From Dongia_A sp044226685 (GTDB lineage: Bacteria > Pseudomonadota > Alphaproteobacteria > Dongiales > Dongiaceae), in assembly GCA_044226685.1 (NCBI GenBank), contig JBGAGP010000014.1, positions 1-49,785 on the forward strand: a DNA stretch of 49,785 nt, in the 5' to 3' direction. Position 1 is the first letter of the stretch; the number at the start of each line of letters is the position of its first letter. Below are positions 41,492-49,569 of the stretch, piece by piece. The translations under genes were made by a program, and so were the position numbers. The notes under the pieces were generated by a model. That model had not been told where the DNA came from. It was given only the letters and a program-made list of their open reading frames with translations, and made no database searches.

Positions 41492-43153
41492 CTAGACCTT
41501 GGCCCTGAAACCGTTGGTGATCGGGTAGCGGCGGTCGCGACCGAAGGCCCGGGACGAGATCTTGACCCCCGGCGGCGCCTGGCGCCGCTTGTATTCCGCC
41601 AGGTCCAGCATGCGCCAGACCCGGACGATGGTGGCCCGGTCATAGCCTTTGGCGGCTATCTCGTCCACCGTCATTTCGCCCTCGACCAGGCCCTCCAGGA
41701 TGGCGTCCAGCACCTCGTAGGGCGGCAGGGAATCCTGGTCGGTCTGGTTCGGCTTCAGCTCGGCCGAAGGCGGCTTGGTGATGACCCGTTCCGGCATCAC
41801 CATCCCCTTGGGACCGAGGGCGTCCAGCGGGTGATGGGCGTTGCGCCAGCGGCAGAGGGCGAAGACGGTCATCTTGTAGATGTCCTTCAGCACCGAATAG
41901 CCGCCGCACATGTCGCCGTAGAGGGTCGCGTAGCCGACCGACATCTCCGACTTGTTGCCGGTGGTGAGCAGCATGTAGCCGAGCTTGTTGGACAGCGCCA
42001 TCAGCGTCACGCCGCGGGCGCGGCTCTGGATGTTCTCTTCCGTGGTATCGGCGTTGCGCCCCTTGAAGCTCGGCGCCAGCATCTGGCCGAAGGCCTGCAT
42101 CGCCGGCTCGATCGAGATCGTCTCGTAGGTGATGCCGAGCAGCCTGGCGCAGGCGGCCGCGTCCTCCAGCGAATGGGCGCTGGTATAGGGCGAGGGCATC
42201 ATCACCGCATGCACCTTGTCGGCGCCGAGCGCGTCGACCGCCACCGCCGCGGTCAACGCGGAATCGATACCGCCGGAGAGGCCGAGCAGCACGCCGGGGA
42301 AGCGGTTCTTGCGCACATAGTCTTGCAGACCCAGCATCATCGCCTGGTAGATCTTCTCCAGCAGCGCGGGCTCCGGCATGATCGGCGCCGGATCGCAGCT
42401 CCAGCCGTCGTTGGTGCGGCGCCAATGGGTGAGCTCCACCACCTCGCGGAACATCGGCAGCTGCGCCTTCACCTGATGGCCGCGATCGAGCACGAAGGAA
42501 CCGCCGTCGAAGACCAGCTCGTCCTGCCCGCCTACCTGGTTGACGTAGACGACCGGCAGGCCGGTCTCGTTCTGCCGCGCCACCGCCATGTTCAGGCGCT
42601 GGTCCATCTTGTGGATGTCGAAGGGCGAGCCGTTCGGGCAGAGCAGGATCTCGGCGCCCGATTCCGCCAGGCATTCGGAGACGTCGGCGAACCACAGGTC
42701 CTCGCAGATCGGCACGCCAAGCTTCACGCCACGGAACTGCACCGGGCTCTGCAGCGGCGCCGGGGTGAAGACGCGCTTCTCGTCGAACACGCCGTAATTG
42801 GGCAGCTCGTGCTTGTAGCGCGCCGCCGCCACCTTGCCGCCGTCGAGCAGCAGGAAGGCGTTCATCAGCTTGCCGTCGTCGAGCCACGGCGCCCCCACCA
42901 TGATCGCCGGCCCACCATCGGCGGTGTCGGCGGCCAGGTCCTCGACCGCCTGGCGGCAGGCCTGCTGGAAGGCGGGCTTCAGCACGAGGTCCTCGGCCGG
43001 GTAGCCGGACATGGTCGCCTCGGCGCAGAACACCAGATCGGCACCCTTCCCGGCCGCGGTGGCGCGCGCCTGGCGCAACATCGCGAGGTTGCCGGCGACG
43101 TCGCCCACCGTCGGGTTGAGCTGGGCCAGGGCGATTTTCAGTTCGTGGGTCAT
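41492..43153 (-). CDS. nadE: Glutamine-dependent NAD+ synthetase
   Basis: 553 residues. An N-terminal nitrilase-type glutaminase domain (about 1-250) has FCAEATMSGYPAEDL (glutamate), ARYKHELPNYGVFDE (lysine) and GVPICEDLWFADVS (cysteine nucleophile). A C-terminal synthetase domain has GVLLGLSGGIDSALTAAVAV (the SGGIDS pyrophosphate loop), TTGNKSEMSVGYATLYGD and PPYEVLDAILEGLVEGEMTV. Ammonia made from glutamine is channelled to amidate deamido-NAD with ATP. The length fits the two-domain bacterial form. It lies 32 bases upstream of gltX on the same strand and is probably cotranscribed. A nicotinate phosphoribosyltransferase fragment is at the window end. Confidence 0.95.
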   Translation of the reverse strand: MTHELKIALAQLNPTVGDVAGNLAMLRQARATAAGKGADLVFCAEATMSGYPAEDLVLKPAFQQACRQAVEDLAADTADGGPAIMVGAPWLDDGKLMNAFLLLDGGKVAAARYKHELPNYGVFDEKRVFTPAPLQSPVQFRGVKLGVPICEDLWFADVSECLAESGAEILLCPNGSPFDIHKMDQRLNMAVARQNETGLPVVYVNQVGGQDELVFDGGSFVLDRGHQVKAQLPMFREVVELTHWRRTNDGWSCDPAPIMPEPALLEKIYQAMMLGLQDYVRKNRFPGVLLGLSGGIDSALTAAVAVDALGADKVHAVMMPSPYTSAHSLEDAAACARLLGITYETISIEPAMQAFGQMLAPSFKGRNADTTEENIQSRARGVTLMALSNKLGYMLLTTGNKSEMSVGYATLYGDMCGGYSVLKDIYKMTVFALCRWRNAHHPLDALGPKGMVMPERVITKPPSAELKPNQTDQDSLPPYEVLDAILEGLVEGEMTVDEIAAKGYDRATIVRVWRMLDLAEYKRRQAPPGVKISSRAFGRDRRYPITNGFRAKV

Positions 43154-43337
43154 GATGATCCGGGTTGGCGGAAAACGACGCTAACGATGGCTTAAGCGAG
43201 ATTAAGGATATTCGATCCGCTTGCCACCCACTTCCTTGCATGCGGGGCAGGACCTGGGCGCATTTGCGGGGGAAACGCCCGTGTGTTTGGCTGGCAACAG
43301 AGGCTGCAGGCGCCGCCATGCGCGGTCCGGAGGGTTC

Positions 43338-43631
43338 ATGTTTCGACAGCTGATTGCGCTTCCATTACTGGTTGGCATGGCCGCGACGGCCTATGCCCAG
43401 GAAACCACCCTGGCGCCAACGCCGGTCACCGAGCCGCTCAGCCAGCGTTTCGTGCTGATCGTGCTCGACCAGCCCGACCGCGACCTGGCCAAGGGCAGCT
43501 CGAAGATCAACATGATGTTCGACACCCAGACCGGCCGATCCTGGATCCTGGAATACGGCGCCAAGCCCAACAGCAACGAGCAGGGCTATGTCTGGATCGA
43601 GGTGCCCTACGCCAAGCCGCCGGGCAAGTGA
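43338..43631 (+). CDS. Small exported hypothetical protein
   Basis: 97 residues from ATG 43338, with GGAGGG six bases upstream. A signal peptide is clear (MFRQLIALPLLVGMAATAYA, cut before QETTLAPTP). The mature part reads LSQRFVLIVLDQPDRDLAKG, then MMFDTQTGRSWILEYGAKPN and VWIEVPYAKPPGK, a beta-rich protein with no cysteines. Domain family not recognised. Its last 25 bases overlap the 3' end of the convergent GNAT gene. It is divergent from nadE across about 185 bases. Confidence 0.75.
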   Translation: MFRQLIALPLLVGMAATAYAQETTLAPTPVTEPLSQRFVLIVLDQPDRDLAKGSSKINMMFDTQTGRSWILEYGAKPNSNEQGYVWIEVPYAKPPGK

Positions 43632-44173
43632 GGGCCCAGCGGCTTGTACATGATCGTCGTCGGGTCGTAGCGCGCGACGACGGTGTCGCGGCAATATCCC
43701 GGGATCATCCCCGCCACCTGGTAGCCGAGCGAGAGGTAGAGCGGTTCCGCCGCATCGCCGGTGCGCGTGTCCAAGGTGAGCAGGCTGCGTCCAAGTGCTG
43801 CGGCGCGGCACTCGATCTCCGCCATCAGCAGCCGGGCAATGCCGCGGCGGCGGAACTGCGGATGCACCAGCAGTTTGCGCACTTCGGCACGGTGGCGCTG
43901 GTTGGGCGGCGTGTCGTGGTCGAGTTGCACCGAACCGACGATGCGGCCCGCCTGACGCGCGGCGAGCACGATGAGGCCGCCCTCGCGCAAGCCCGGCAGC
44001 ACCTTGCGGCGCCAGAAATCCTCCGCCTCGGCCAGGGTGAAGGGCAGCACGAAATTGATGCTGGCGCCGGCCTCGACGCAATCGTGCAGCAAGACGGCGA
44101 AGGCCGGGAGCTCCGCCTCCAGCTGCGCCGCCGTCACCTCGCGGATCTCGATTCCGTCGGTCACGGCGGTCAC
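43607..44173 (-). CDS. GNAT N-acetyltransferase, coupled to the XRE-cupin regulator
   Basis: 188 residues if started at GTG 44173, which overlaps the stop of the upstream regulator as GTGTGA; a GTG at 44164 is also possible. The GNAT core is complete: LIVLAARQAGRIVGSVQLDH, AEVRKLLVHPQFRRRGIARL (acetyl-CoA loop), SLLTLDTRTGDAAEPLYLSL and GYQVAGMIPGYC. The tail YDPTTIMYKPLGPHLPG is usual for small-molecule acetylators. The overlap with the XRE-cupin gene means coupled translation. Together with the divergent EamA exporter, the set could handle export or acetylation of an amino-acid-like compound (inference). Confidence 0.83.
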   Translation of the reverse strand: MTAVTDGIEIREVTAAQLEAELPAFAVLLHDCVEAGASINFVLPFTLAEAEDFWRRKVLPGLREGGLIVLAARQAGRIVGSVQLDHDTPPNQRHRAEVRKLLVHPQFRRRGIARLLMAEIECRAAALGRSLLTLDTRTGDAAEPLYLSLGYQVAGMIPGYCRDTVVARYDPTTIMYKPLGPHLPGGLA

Positions 44174-44742
44174 ACCATGCACAGCACGTAGCGCGCGCCG
44201 GTCTTTTCCGGCGTCGCAAAGGCAGAGGGGCCGGTGAGGCGGTAGCGCAAGCAATCGCCGGGGCGCAGGTCGTGGGTGACGCCGTCCACGGTCACCTGCA
44301 GGCGCCCTTCGAGCAGCAGCAGGTGATGCTCCAGCCCCTGGCGTGGCGGCAGTTCATAGGCGATGCGCGCATTCGCATCGAGCTCGCATTCCAGCATCTC
44401 GGCGGAAAGGCTCTGCGCCGGCGGCGAGACCGCGCGGCGGCGGAAGCCGATGCTGGGATCGGTCCAGAGGGGCTGCGCCGCACGGCGCATCAGGGGCGCA
44501 AAGCCCTCCTCCACCATCAGCATCAGGCGCGACATAGTCATGCCATAGGCGCCGCAGAGCCGGCCCAGCACGCTGGCGGTCGGGCTGACCTCGGCGTTCT
44601 CCAGGCGCGACAGGGTCGCCCGGCTCACCCCGCTCCGCTGCGCCAGCTCGTCCAGCGACCAGCCGCGCTCCGCCCTGAGCGCGCGAAGCCGTTGGGCAAT
44701 GCGCCGGTCGATGCTAGTTTCTTCCAGACTCGCTGTTTCCAT
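44170..44742 (-). CDS. XRE-family transcriptional regulator with C-terminal cupin domain
   Basis: 190 residues from ATG 44742. Residues about 12-70 form the HTH (RIAQRLRALRAERGWSLDEL, AQRSGVSRATLSRLENAEVS, PTASVLGRLCGAYGMTMSRL). Residues about 110-190 form a cupin (YELPPRQGLEHHLLLLEGRL, VTVDGVTHDLRPGDCLRYRL) that probably senses a small ligand. This architecture occurs in regulators next to amino-acid or polyamine transport genes. It is divergent from the EamA gene; the 78-base gap has the inverted pair GGGA-N5-TCCC (44747-44759), a candidate autoregulatory site. The GNAT gene overlaps its stop. Confidence 0.88.
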   Translation of the reverse strand: METASLEETSIDRRIAQRLRALRAERGWSLDELAQRSGVSRATLSRLENAEVSPTASVLGRLCGAYGMTMSRLMLMVEEGFAPLMRRAAQPLWTDPSIGFRRRAVSPPAQSLSAEMLECELDANARIAYELPPRQGLEHHLLLLEGRLQVTVDGVTHDLRPGDCLRYRLTGPSAFATPEKTGARYVLCMV

Positions 44743-44820
44743 ATTCGGGAATTTCTCCCAGATTTGAGATGACGTCAAGGCCGGGCAATGCGCGGCCGTA
44801 CTCCCCCTTGCCAGCACCCA

Positions 44821-45741
44821 ATGACCATGCCCTCGCCCAGCAAGCCCCGCCTCCCCGCCCGCGCCTGGCATTCGCCCGGCTTCCTGTTGATCGCGGTCGG
44901 ATTGCTGCTCGGGATCAATTTCCCGCTGGGCAAGCTGGCGGTGGCGGCCGGCATCCCGCCCATCGTCTGGGCGGCGGTGATCTCCACCGGCGGCGCGGCC
45001 ATCCTGGGCGCGGCGATGCCGGCCTTGAAGCTGCGCGCGCCGGTCGATGCGCGGCACCTGCGCTATTTCGCCGTCATCGCGGTGATCTCCTACGCGCTGC
45101 CCAACGTGCTGGTCTATTCGCTGATCCCGAAACTCGGCAGCGGCTATGTCGCCATCCTGTTCACGCTGTCGCCGATGTTCACCGTGGCGCTGTCCTTCGC
45201 CGCGCGGCTGCGGTCGCCGAGCCGTCTGGAACTGGTCGGCATCGTCCTCGGCTTCGCCGGCGCGCTGCTGGTCGCCACCTCGCGCGGCGAAATCGGGCGC
45301 AGCGTGGAATGGTTCTGGGCGGCGCTCGGCATCGCCATCCCGTTCAGCCTCGCGCTCGGCAACGTCTATCGCACGCTCGCCTGGCCGCAGGGCGCCAGCC
45401 CGATCTGGCTCGCGGTGGGCAGCAACACGGTCTCCGCCGCGCTGCTCATCGCGGCGTCGGTCGTCGTCGCGGGACCGGGCGCACTGGCGACGCTGCTGAT
45501 CCTTCCCGGTATTGTCGCCATACAAATCGCCGGCAGCGCGCTGATGTTCGCGCTGTTCTTCCGGCTGCAGGCGATCGGCGGCCCGGTCACCTTGAGCCAG
45601 ATCGGCACCGTCGCGGCCGGCGTGGGCGTGGTCATCGGCACCTTCGGCCTGGGCGAGCGCTATTCGCTGACAGTGTGGAGCGGCGTGGCGCTCATCGCGC
45701 TCGGCATCGGCCTCACCTTGCGGGCACGGATGCGCGGATAG
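44821..45741 (+). CDS. EamA/DMT-family transporter
   Basis: 306 residues, ten predicted helices in two EamA repeats. Seen: FLLIAVGLLLGINFPLGKLA, VVWAAVIST-type second helix (IPPIVWAAVISTGGAAILGA), PNVLVYSLIPKLGSGYVAIL, LFTLSPMFTVALSFAARLRS and LVGIVLGFAGALLVATSRG, then the second repeat ending WSGVALIALGIGLTLRARMR. It sits in the inner membrane and probably exports amino acids or metabolites. It is controlled most likely by the divergent XRE-cupin regulator. ATG 44821 gives MTMPSPSKP; an ORF extends upstream but lacks support. Confidence 0.87.
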   Translation: MTMPSPSKPRLPARAWHSPGFLLIAVGLLLGINFPLGKLAVAAGIPPIVWAAVISTGGAAILGAAMPALKLRAPVDARHLRYFAVIAVISYALPNVLVYSLIPKLGSGYVAILFTLSPMFTVALSFAARLRSPSRLELVGIVLGFAGALLVATSRGEIGRSVEWFWAALGIAIPFSLALGNVYRTLAWPQGASPIWLAVGSNTVSAALLIAASVVVAGPGALATLLILPGIVAIQIAGSALMFALFFRLQAIGGPVTLSQIGTVAAGVGVVIGTFGLGERYSLTVWSGVALIALGIGLTLRARMRG

Positions 45742-45880
45742 GCGCGTCACGCGCAGGGACATGCCGGCCGGGAGCGCGCCCATGCCGTTCTTGCATGGCG
45801 GCAGGCGCAGTCGCTGCTTGTCGCACGCGCCGCACCTGACCCATGATCCATCGCGAGGGCGAAGCAGGAAATATTGGGGT

Positions 45881-47062
45881 ATGGCGGTGAACGCGGAGCA
45901 ACAACCGCATTCTGCGAGGCCTGTCGCGCTCATCCTCGGCGGCTTCATCGCGCTGGCTTCGGCCATGGGCATCGGGCGGTTCGTCTATACGCCGATCCTG
46001 CCCGAGATGGTCGCCGACCTGCATCTGTCGGCGAGCCAAGCGGGTCTCATCGCCTCGGCGAATTTCGCCGGCTACCTGCTGGGCGCGCTCGCCGCTTCGC
46101 TGCCGTTCTTCACCGCGACGCCGCGGCGCTGGATGCTGGCGGGGCTTGTCTTCAGCGCGCTCTCCACCGGCGCCATGGCGTTTACCACGGCGCTTGCCGG
46201 GTTCATCCTGCTGCGCTTCGTCGGCGGCGCGGCCAGCGCCCTGGTGCTGATCTTCTCCTCGGCGCTGGTGATGGAGCGCCTGACCCGGAGCGGCAAGGCG
46301 AGCTGGGCCGGATACCAGTTCGCCGGCGTCGGCTTCGGCATCGCGCTTTCCGCGGCGCTGGTCGAGCGCCTCGCCGCCGCCGGCTATGGCTGGACCTGGC
46401 AGTGGCAGGCGACCGCCCTGCTGTCGCTCGCCGCCTGCTTCGCGGTCGGGCTGCTGATCGGCCCGGCGCCTCATGCGGCGGCGGCGCGGACCCAGGGCAA
46501 CGGCCGTCGGCTCAGTGGCGCGCTGACGGCGCTGGTTGTCTCCTATGGCCTGTTCGGCTTCGGCTACGTCATCACCGCGACGTTCCTGGTGCAGCTGGTG
46601 CGCACCAACGCGGCGATCGCGCCGATGGAACCGGTGATCTGGATCGTCGTCGGCCTCGCCGCGATTCCCTCGGTCGCGATCTGGTCGGCGCTGGGCCGGC
46701 GCATCGGCCCGGCACAAAGCTACGCTCTCGCCTGCCTGGCGGAAGCAGTCGGCGTGCTGTCGAGCGTGCTGTGGATCTCGCCGCCCGGCGCGGTGCTGGC
46801 GGCGATCCTGCTTGGCGGCACCATCGTCGGCATCACCGTGCTGGGCTTCGTCGTCGTGCGGCGCCTGGTGAGCGGCGGCGTCGCCCGGATGATCGCGCTG
46901 ATGACGGCGGCCTTTGGCCTCGGCCAGATCGTCGGACCCATCCTGGCCGGCTGGATGCACGATCTGACCGGGTCGTTCCTGCTGCCCTCGGTCGCCGCCG
47001 CCGCCGCGCTGACGATCGGCGCCGCGCTGGTCGCGCGCTTTACCGCGCCAGCGTTGCGATGA
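45881..47062 (+). CDS. MFS transporter, YbfB/YjiJ family
   Basis: 393 residues with about twelve helices. The beginning VALILGGFIALASAMGIGRF with VYTPILPEMVADLHLSASQA is characteristic of the YbfB/YjiJ subgroup (MFS_4). Also seen: LIASANFAGYLLGALAASLP, LLRFVGGAASALVLIFSSAL, FGFGYVITATFLVQLVR and AAFGLGQIVGPILAGWMHDL. The substrate of the subgroup is unknown. The stop lies 23 bases inside the 3' end of the convergent aminotransferase gene. The 139-base gap upstream (45742-45880) has no gene and no clear regulator site. Confidence 0.88.
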   Translation: MAVNAEQQPHSARPVALILGGFIALASAMGIGRFVYTPILPEMVADLHLSASQAGLIASANFAGYLLGALAASLPFFTATPRRWMLAGLVFSALSTGAMAFTTALAGFILLRFVGGAASALVLIFSSALVMERLTRSGKASWAGYQFAGVGFGIALSAALVERLAAAGYGWTWQWQATALLSLAACFAVGLLIGPAPHAAAARTQGNGRRLSGALTALVVSYGLFGFGYVITATFLVQLVRTNAAIAPMEPVIWIVVGLAAIPSVAIWSALGRRIGPAQSYALACLAEAVGVLSSVLWISPPGAVLAAILLGGTIVGITVLGFVVVRRLVSGGVARMIALMTAAFGLGQIVGPILAGWMHDLTGSFLLPSVAAAAALTIGAALVARFTAPALR

Positions 47063-48392
47063 CCTCCGCCACTGTGCCGGCGATCTCGGCCGGGTCGATC
47101 TCGCGATGGGCGTGGCAGACGAACCAGGGCTCGCGCGAATCCGGCTCCGGCAGCAATCCGTAATCCGGCAACGCGCGGGCCATCGCGTCGTAAAGATCGT
47201 GGTTGGAGGACGCCCAGTCGCGGTAACTCCGTAGCGGCTTGTCGCGGAACAGGATGCCGAACATCGACGGGTGGCCGGTGAAGACATGCGGGATGCCGGC
47301 TTGCGCGAAGACGCGGGCGAGGTGCCCCTGCAGCGCACGGCCCCAATCGGCGATCTCCTGCAGGGCGTTCGTCTCCTTCAGGATCCGCAGGGTGGCTTCG
47401 GCCGCCGCCAGCGCGATCGGGTGGCCGGTGAAGGTGCCGCCATGCAGCACGCCGTCGAAGCCGGAAATGGCACCCATGAAGGCGCGCTTGCCGCCGAGTG
47501 CCGCGATCGGATAGCCGTTGCCCATCGCCTTGGCGAAGGTGCAGAGGTCGGGCAGCACGCCGTAGAGTTCCTGCGCGCCGCCGCGGGCGACGCGGAAACC
47601 GGTCTTCACCTCGTCGAAGATCAGCACGATGCCATACTCGTCGCACATCGCGCGCACGTCCTGCAGATAAGCCTGCGTCGCCGGGATCGAGCAGCAATTG
47701 CCGAGGATCGGCTCGACGATGAAGGCGCCGATGCGGCTGCCCTCGCGCTTGAACAGGCTGCGCAGCGCCTCGGCGTCGTTGAGCGGCACCACGCCGACCA
47801 GGTCGCGATGAGCCAGCGGAATGCCGCGGCCGAAGGGCAGCACCTCGGGCGGCTGGCCCGAGGCCGGGTTCCAGGTCTCCATCTGCGTGCGCCAGAGCAC
47901 GGAATCGAACATGCCGTGGAAAGCGCCCTCGACCATGACGAAGCCGTCGCGCCCGGACACCGCGCGGGCGACGCGCAGCGCGGTCGCCACCGCCTCGGAG
48001 CCGGAATTGGCGAAGCGCACCTGCTCGACGCCCGGCACCATGTCGACCATCAACTCGGCCACGTTCGCTTCCAGCGCCGTGGCGAGCGCGGTGACGCCGC
48101 CGAACTCGATGCCCTTGCGCGCGGCGGCATCGACGCGCTCGTCGCCGTAGCCGAGGATGATCGGGCCCCAGCCGAGGCGGAAATCGACATAGCAATTGTC
48201 GTCAAGGTCCCAGATCCGCGCGCCCTTGGCGCGCTTCACGTAGAGCGTCCCCTCGTCGCCCCAATAGCGATAGGTGTCGGAGACGCCGAGCGGCAGCGTC
48301 TGCGCGGCACGGCGATGCTGCGCCTGCGACTTGGCGAGGCGGCGCGCGGGCCGGGCGGGTGGCGTCAGGTCCAGCTTCGGTGCGGTGGCCAT
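47040..48392 (-). CDS. Class III aminotransferase, glutamate-1-semialdehyde-aminomutase-like
   Basis: 450 residues. Seen: GVSDTYRYWGDEGTLYVKRA, IWDLDDNCYVDFRLGWGPII, VRFANSGSEAVATALRVARA, VMVEGAFHGMFDSVLW, LIFDEVKTGFRVARGGAQEL and TFAKAMGNGYPIAALGGKRA with the PLP lysine. It resembles HemL but differs in the N-terminal region and the long C-terminal part, so it is more likely a GSAM-like aminotransferase with a different, unknown substrate; alphaproteobacteria normally make ALA by HemA and do not need HemL. Its 3' end overlaps the MFS gene by 23 bases. The upstream region (48393-48640) is AT-rich and divergent with the phosphodiesterase gene. Confidence 0.85.
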   Translation of the reverse strand: MATAPKLDLTPPARPARRLAKSQAQHRRAAQTLPLGVSDTYRYWGDEGTLYVKRAKGARIWDLDDNCYVDFRLGWGPIILGYGDERVDAAARKGIEFGGVTALATALEANVAELMVDMVPGVEQVRFANSGSEAVATALRVARAVSGRDGFVMVEGAFHGMFDSVLWRTQMETWNPASGQPPEVLPFGRGIPLAHRDLVGVVPLNDAEALRSLFKREGSRIGAFIVEPILGNCCSIPATQAYLQDVRAMCDEYGIVLIFDEVKTGFRVARGGAQELYGVLPDLCTFAKAMGNGYPIAALGGKRAFMGAISGFDGVLHGGTFTGHPIALAAAEATLRILKETNALQEIADWGRALQGHLARVFAQAGIPHVFTGHPSMFGILFRDKPLRSYRDWASSNHDLYDAMARALPDYGLLPEPDSREPWFVCHAHREIDPAEIAGTVAEVIATLAR

Positions 48393-48640
48393 GAATCATC
48401 CCCTGTTCGTGGCGGGAGCCGATCTCGGAGCGGCAAACCGTCAGCGTAAATTCCTAGGGTTGCGTAACTATTAATATTCAAAATGCTGAATGAAGCATCC
48501 TCCTGCCTTTGAAATGACTTGGAATTTTCAGCAAAGCCCGCACGGCGCGACCGGATTATTGCGAGACAATGCAACGCGCGACGGCCGGATTTCAGGCCGC
48601 TATCGTGCGGCGAAACCTGGACCGGCGGCCGGAGACCCCC

Positions 48641-49432
48641 ATGCTGATCGCGCAGATTTCCGACACCCATGTGATGCCCGAGGGCCGGCTGATGAGCGGC
48701 CGGGTCGACACCGCGCCCTATCTGGAGCGCGCGGTGGCGCATCTGCTGGCGCTCGACCCGCGCCCGGACGTGGTGATCGCCACCGGCGACCTGGTCGATG
48801 CCGGCAGTGAAGCGGAATACGCCCGGCTGCGCGGCATCCTCGCCAAGCTGCCGATGCCGGTCTACGTCGTGCCCGGCAACCACGACGCGCGCGATGCGCT
48901 CCGTGCCGGCTTCGCCGACCACGCGCATCTGCAGCAGGGCGACTTCGTGCAATACGCGATCGAGGATCACCCGCTGCGGCTGATCGGGCTCGACACGCTG
49001 GTCGAGGGCGCGCCGCATGGTGAGCTGTGCGACGCGCGGCTCGACTGGCTCGAGGCGCGCCTTGCCGAGTCAGACCGGCCGACGGTGATCTTCATGCATC
49101 ATCCGCCCTTCGCCTGCGGCATCCATGAATTCGACACCATGAGCCTGAATACCGGGGCGGAGCGCCTGGCGGCGATCGTGCGGCGCAATCCGCAGGTCGA
49201 GCGCGTGCTGTGCGGCCACGTCCACCGCCCGATCCAGGCGCGCTGGGCCGGCACCCTCGCCTCCATCGGCCCCAGCACCGCGCACCAGGCGACGCTCGAT
49301 TTGCGCCCCGGCGTCGACATCACCTTCACCATGGACCCGCCGGCCGTGGCGCTGCACCAGTGGCGCAATGGCGCGCTGGTGACCCATATCAGCTATGTCG
49401 GGGACTTCGACGGGCCGCACCCGTTCACGTAG
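48641..49432 (+). CDS. CpdA-like metallophosphoesterase (class III cyclic-nucleotide phosphodiesterase family)
   Basis: 263 residues from ATG 48641, with GGAGA upstream. The five calcineurin-like motifs are present: LIAQISDTHV (D-x-H), VIATGDLVDAG (GD), YVVPGNHDAR (GNHD), FMHHPPFACGI (H) and CGHVHRPI (GHxH), giving the usual dinuclear metal site. It resembles CpdA/GpdQ, which cut cAMP or glycerophosphodiesters; substrate is uncertain. Upstream the 248-base gap, AT-rich around 48460-48500 with the inverted pair ATGCT/AGCAT (48483-48498), probably contains divergent promoters. A family B REP follows the gene. Confidence 0.87.
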   Translation: MLIAQISDTHVMPEGRLMSGRVDTAPYLERAVAHLLALDPRPDVVIATGDLVDAGSEAEYARLRGILAKLPMPVYVVPGNHDARDALRAGFADHAHLQQGDFVQYAIEDHPLRLIGLDTLVEGAPHGELCDARLDWLEARLAESDRPTVIFMHHPPFACGIHEFDTMSLNTGAERLAAIVRRNPQVERVLCGHVHRPIQARWAGTLASIGPSTAHQATLDLRPGVDITFTMDPPAVALHQWRNGALVTHISYVGDFDGPHPFT

Positions 49433-49453
49433 TGCACGCCCTACGCCCCCTGT

Positions 49454-49544
49454 CGTCATTGCCGGGCTTGTCCCGGCAATCCAAGTTCCTGTACCGAGAC
49501 GTCGCCAACAAACTTGGATCACCGGGACAAGCCCGGTGATGACG
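49454..49544. repeat. REP-like inverted repeat, family B, copy 2
   Basis: The left arm CGTCATTGCCGGGCTTGTCC and right arm CACCGGGACAAGCCCGGTGA plus TGACG are inverted, each with its own GGGCTTGTCCC-type hairpin. It is nearly identical in core to the copy at 12947. It lies between the convergent phosphodiesterase and nicotinate phosphoribosyltransferase genes. Confidence 0.85.
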
Positions 49545-49569
49545 ATTCAATTTGTGGAACGGCCTGCCG

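Noticed and set aside
43192..43205. Possible CtrA site TTAA-N6-TTAA upstream of nadE
   Set aside because: The known CtrA consensus has seven bases between the half-sites; here there are six, and nadE is not a typical target.
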